Under the pieces are notes generated by a model. It was not told where the DNA came from. It saw only the letters and a list, made by a program, of their open reading frames with translations, and made no database searches. Shown here one piece after another: positions 4,398 to 5,101 of a stretch of 5,101 bases of DNA. Origin of the DNA: Paracoccaceae bacterium (lineage in GTDB: Bacteria; Pseudomonadota; Alphaproteobacteria; Rhodobacterales; Rhodobacteraceae); assembly GCA_009920225.1 (NCBI GenBank), contig RGAJ01000165.1:1-5101 (forward strand), read 5' to 3'. Numbering within the stretch: position 1 is the stretch's first letter; each line of letters begins with the position of its first letter. The position numbers were made by a program, and so were the translations under genes.

Positions 4398-5101
4398 ATG
4401 TCCATTCGACCTATTTTAGAACAACGCCACGCCACCCCAACAATGGAAGGTGCAGGTGTTCATCTGCATCGCGCTTTCGGGTTTGCAGACCCAAGCGAAC
4501 TTGACCCCTTCCTTCTGTTCGATGATTTTCGCAATGAACGTCCCGAAGATTTCCGTCGCGGGTTTCCTTGGCATCCCCATCGCGGCATTGAAACCATCAC
4601 CTATGTTCTGTCGGGCACGGTCCATCACGGCGATAGCTTGGGCAACACAGGGGCTTTGGGCGCGGGCGACGTGCAATGGATGACCGCAGGGTCAGGCATC
4701 ATGCACCAAGAAATGCCACAAGGAAACGCCAACGGCCAAATGCATGGCTTTCAACTGTGGGCGAACCTTCCGTCATCATTGAAAATGACTGCGCCGCGGT
4801 ATCAGGATGTCAAATCCAAGGATATTCCAATTATCACCGATGATGACGGCACGGTGGTAAAGGTAATCGTTGGATCCTTCTGGGGGCAAACAGGTCCCGT
4901 CGATGGCATCGCCGCTGATCCGCAATATCTGGATATTTTTGTCCCTGCAGGCGTCAAAAAAACCTTCAAGGTGGACACATATCGCAAAGCGTTTGCCTAT
5001 GTCTTTGAAGGTGCAGGCGCCTTTGCCGACGCATCCAAACCCTTTGGCGTGCTATTGGAAAAAGAGGTCGCAGGCGAAGAATACAATATCCGCGATATGT
5101 C
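4398..5101 (+). CDS. Pirin family protein (cupin), C-terminus beyond window
   Basis: The 234 visible residues match bacterial pirins, two-domain cupins that bind one Fe or similar metal in the N-terminal domain. Some are quercetin dioxygenases (such as YhhW) and others act through protein contacts; the role of this one cannot be told from sequence. Key parts are LLFDDFRNERPEDF (about 39-52), FPWHPHRGIETITYVLSG (56-73) and SGIMHQEMP (99-107). The four metal ligands of the family are all present as H59, H61, H103 and E105. The C-terminal cupin half begins around 140 and is cut by the window end; typical bacterial members have 230 to 300 residues. The start at 4398 is set by GAGGAG spacing. A promoter candidate lies immediately upstream and a terminator separates it from gcrA, so it is an independent unit. 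No signal peptide is seen; probably cytosolic. Confidence 0.9.
   Translation, partial: MSIRPILEQRHATPTMEGAGVHLHRAFGFADPSELDPFLLFDDFRNERPEDFRRGFPWHPHRGIETITYVLSGTVHHGDSLGNTGALGAGDVQWMTAGSGIMHQEMPQGNANGQMHGFQLWANLPSSLKMTAPRYQDVKSKDIPIITDDDGTVVKVIVGSFWGQTGPVDGIAADPQYLDIFVPAGVKKTFKVDTYRKAFAYVFEGAGAFADASKPFGVLLEKEVAGEEYNIRDM

Overview
The window reads as a stretch of ordinary chromosome from an alphaproteobacterium, most likely a Rhodobacteraceae (roseobacter-type) relative of moderate G+C. The evidence is a full-length GcrA (a cell-cycle regulator found only in alphaproteobacteria), a phosphatidylcholine synthase of the rhizobial/roseobacter kind, and the order priA < > transaldolase – DUF484 – xerC. 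The family assignment is inference from recalled gene order and protein similarity. I see no insertion sequence, prophage, CRISPR array, rRNA or tRNA, and nothing suggesting horizontal transfer.

Layout. Positions 1-380 hold the first 126 codons of priA (minus strand, running off the left edge). A 75-bp divergent gap follows. Then four plus-strand genes lie close together: a TalC-type transaldolase (456-1109), a DUF484 protein (1160-1855), the tyrosine recombinase XerC (1852-2769, overlapping DUF484 by 4 bp) and phosphatidylcholine synthase (2817-3521). Gaps of 50 and 47 bp with no convincing terminator suggest one transcript or a few nested ones. A 145-bp intergenic region carries a promoter candidate and an intrinsic-terminator-like hairpin just before gcrA (3667-4236). 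A near-perfect intrinsic terminator closes gcrA (4262-4291). A separate promoter and strong ribosome binding site then lead into a pirin-family gene (4398 onward) that runs off the right edge.

How the genes fit. PriA (replication restart), XerC (chromosome dimer resolution) and GcrA (cell-cycle transcription through CcrM-methylated GANTC sites) share a chromosome-cycle theme. Transaldolase, phosphatidylcholine synthase and pirin are metabolic or membrane functions without an obvious mechanistic link to it. The most interesting non-coding signals are two. First, GANTC is extremely scarce (three sites in 5.1 kb), with two of the three packed into 39 bp at the start of DUF484-xerC, which suggests GcrA/CcrM control of that unit. 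Second, a terminator-like hairpin sits between the best gcrA promoter candidate and the gcrA start codon. No clearly new biological system is visible; these are testable regulatory hints in a housekeeping region.
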